Source of the DNA: Corydoras sp. C115
Lineage: Eukaryota; Chordata; Actinopteri; Siluriformes; Callichthyidae
Length of the DNA stretch: 64,000 nucleotides
Assembly (NCBI GenBank): GCA_019802505.1
Contig: JAFMOC010000002.1
Location: 5,068,501-5,132,500, forward strand
Reading direction: 5' to 3'
Part shown: positions 62,686 through 64,000 of the stretch, one piece after another
Numbering within the stretch: the first letter of the stretch is position 1
How the letters are laid out: the number at the start of each line of letters is the position of its first letter
Made by a program: the position numbers and the translations under genes
Notes under the pieces: generated by a model
What the model was told of the DNA's origin: nothing
Databases searched by the model: none
The model's input: the letters and a program-made list of their open reading frames with translations, nothing else

Positions 62686-64000
62686 AGTAATTTAAAAGTT
62701 TCAGGTAGATGTGAAAATTTAAGTGTGAAACTACATTACACCATGCAACTAGGATAATGAGAACTAAAAAGGGCAGTTTAAGTAATAATTCTGTAAAACT
62801 TCTTTTTTTTTTTTGAAATTACCACCAGTTGACATACTTTTTCCAGCTTGGACTAGGAAGGATTAATCGTGTGTCTAATAAAAGCAAGTAAAGTTCAATT
62901 ATGTGCTATTAGTGCTAGCCGAATGTGTTTATTATTATAAAAACTTGGACGATCATACCATGTTATGAGTAATGATGAGATCCAGGTCATTCCAAAGACT
63001 TCAGTAAAGTTACTGGCAGTCGTATGCAAAGTACAAGGTCACCACAAAACACTGGTAACGATACATTGTTACAGAAAATACGTCGACTCTTATTTAAAGG
63101 CTTCATAACCCAATTTTGTGAGAAACTGGCTCTATGGAGCTGATGGATTACAGAACTTAAGTACTTCAGTATCAAGCACCCCATCCATTAACACTCTGAA
63201 ATGAAAGCTGCAGGCTGAATGGTTGTCGCTTCACCCCAGAGCTTAAAATAAATTCAGAAAAGTGCACTGGCATCTTGCACATCATTTGTCAAAAAAGCTG
63301 AGTAAAATAAGGGAATACAATTTTTTTTGAGGAGTCGTACAAATAAAAAAGGGAATGAGCTAACTTCGTCTTTTAAAAAAAAAAAAAAAGGACTGAGCAA
63401 ATCTGTGACATGACTTATAAACATTTATTTCTGTGAGAAGCCCATGCAATCATGCCAGATATTTTTTATTCTGCATGTTTATCAGCAACAAGCTTAAATT
63501 AAAATAAGGGTTCAATCACAAATGAGTAAGTCTTTTATGTCTTTACAGGTCCACATCAGACCATGTCTTCTGAGAGTAGTGATAATTAGCACACCTGCCT
63601 GCACAAGAAACAGGGCCCTTTGGCTAGTGGCCTTCCCGGACCAATTTTTAACCTCTTGACCCTCACATCCCACCCCTAGCTCATGAATATTTAACATACA
63701 AATATCCAACTTTGCAATATTAATTTTCTAATGCAAATAAAATTATTTAAACACAACATTTACCACATTGTAACTATGCAAAATAAGACTCATCATTGTA
63801 CATCCGAAGCATGGAGTTTCTGGATAAAAACTTTATCTTAAGAGCAGCAAATGTGTCTTTAAAATGCCAAGATTTCATGCAGATGCTATCAATCTATGCT
63901 TCAACTGGTCTTAGTACATGACCCACATTTTCACATGGTCATTAAGTCACGACCCACTCTCAATTTATTTTTGAAAGATAACCTTAAAACACATTTAAAA

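Larger units (their letters stand above)
61481..64000 (-). other. eif3e: eif3e intron (partial)
   Basis: This is the start of the next upstream intron. No further eif3e exon could be recognised up to 64000. It contains the candidate exon at 62082-62111, an old SINE-like piece at about 62.49-62.68 kb, A- and T-runs, and otherwise featureless AT-rich sequence. Confidence 0.75.

Overview
This window is vertebrate nuclear DNA, almost certainly from a teleost fish. It is AT-rich and intron-dominated, with very short coding exons. It carries fish-type repeats: tRNA-derived SINEs resembling DANA/HE1, a Tc1/mariner DD37E transposon, an L2-like LINE with the 3' end seen in many fish LINEs, and long microsatellites. 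Several dispersed repeats resemble ones I associate with catfish, characins and other ostariophysans, but I cannot fix the order from sequence alone. There are no bacterial-type operons, tRNAs, rRNAs or CRISPR arrays.

Two known genes lie head-to-tail on the minus strand, matching the conserved EIF3E-RSPO2 neighbourhood of vertebrates. rspo2 (R-spondin 2, a secreted Wnt agonist) occupies about 1-37.7 kb. The signal-peptide exon (36729-36828) and the two furin-like exons (9188-9373 and 255-398) are present. The TSP1 and basic C-terminal exons lie beyond the left edge. A GC/CpG-rich segment at about 36.5-38.2 kb is the likely promoter and 5' leader. eif3e (translation initiation factor 3 subunit E) occupies about 43.8 kb to beyond the right edge. 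Its last four coding exons are visible (61371-61480, 47457-47559, 45449-45580, 44017-44055), with a poly(A) signal near 43865. Splice sites and phases agree across all these joins.

The most unusual part is the 13.8-kb eif3e intron between 47.6 and 61.4 kb. Three further minus-strand exon-like open segments (59385-59696, 58361-58567, 53822-54004), all phase 0 with AG/GT borders, join into one frame ending in a stop. The frame encodes two hydrophobic segments followed by a soluble tail. A possible first coding exon at 62082-62111 would lie on the far side of an eif3e exon. I do not recognise the protein. It is the best candidate here for an undescribed nested or interleaved gene.

The rest is intronic or intergenic: SINE copies (four with 11-13 bp target-site duplications), a 0.65-kb non-autonomous DNA transposon with inverted repeats of about 115 bp, LINE fragments, microsatellites, and a possible antisense promoter with a first exon inside rspo2 intron 1 (about 35.92-36.05 kb). 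Most of the listed small open frames outside these exons are chance or repeat-derived.
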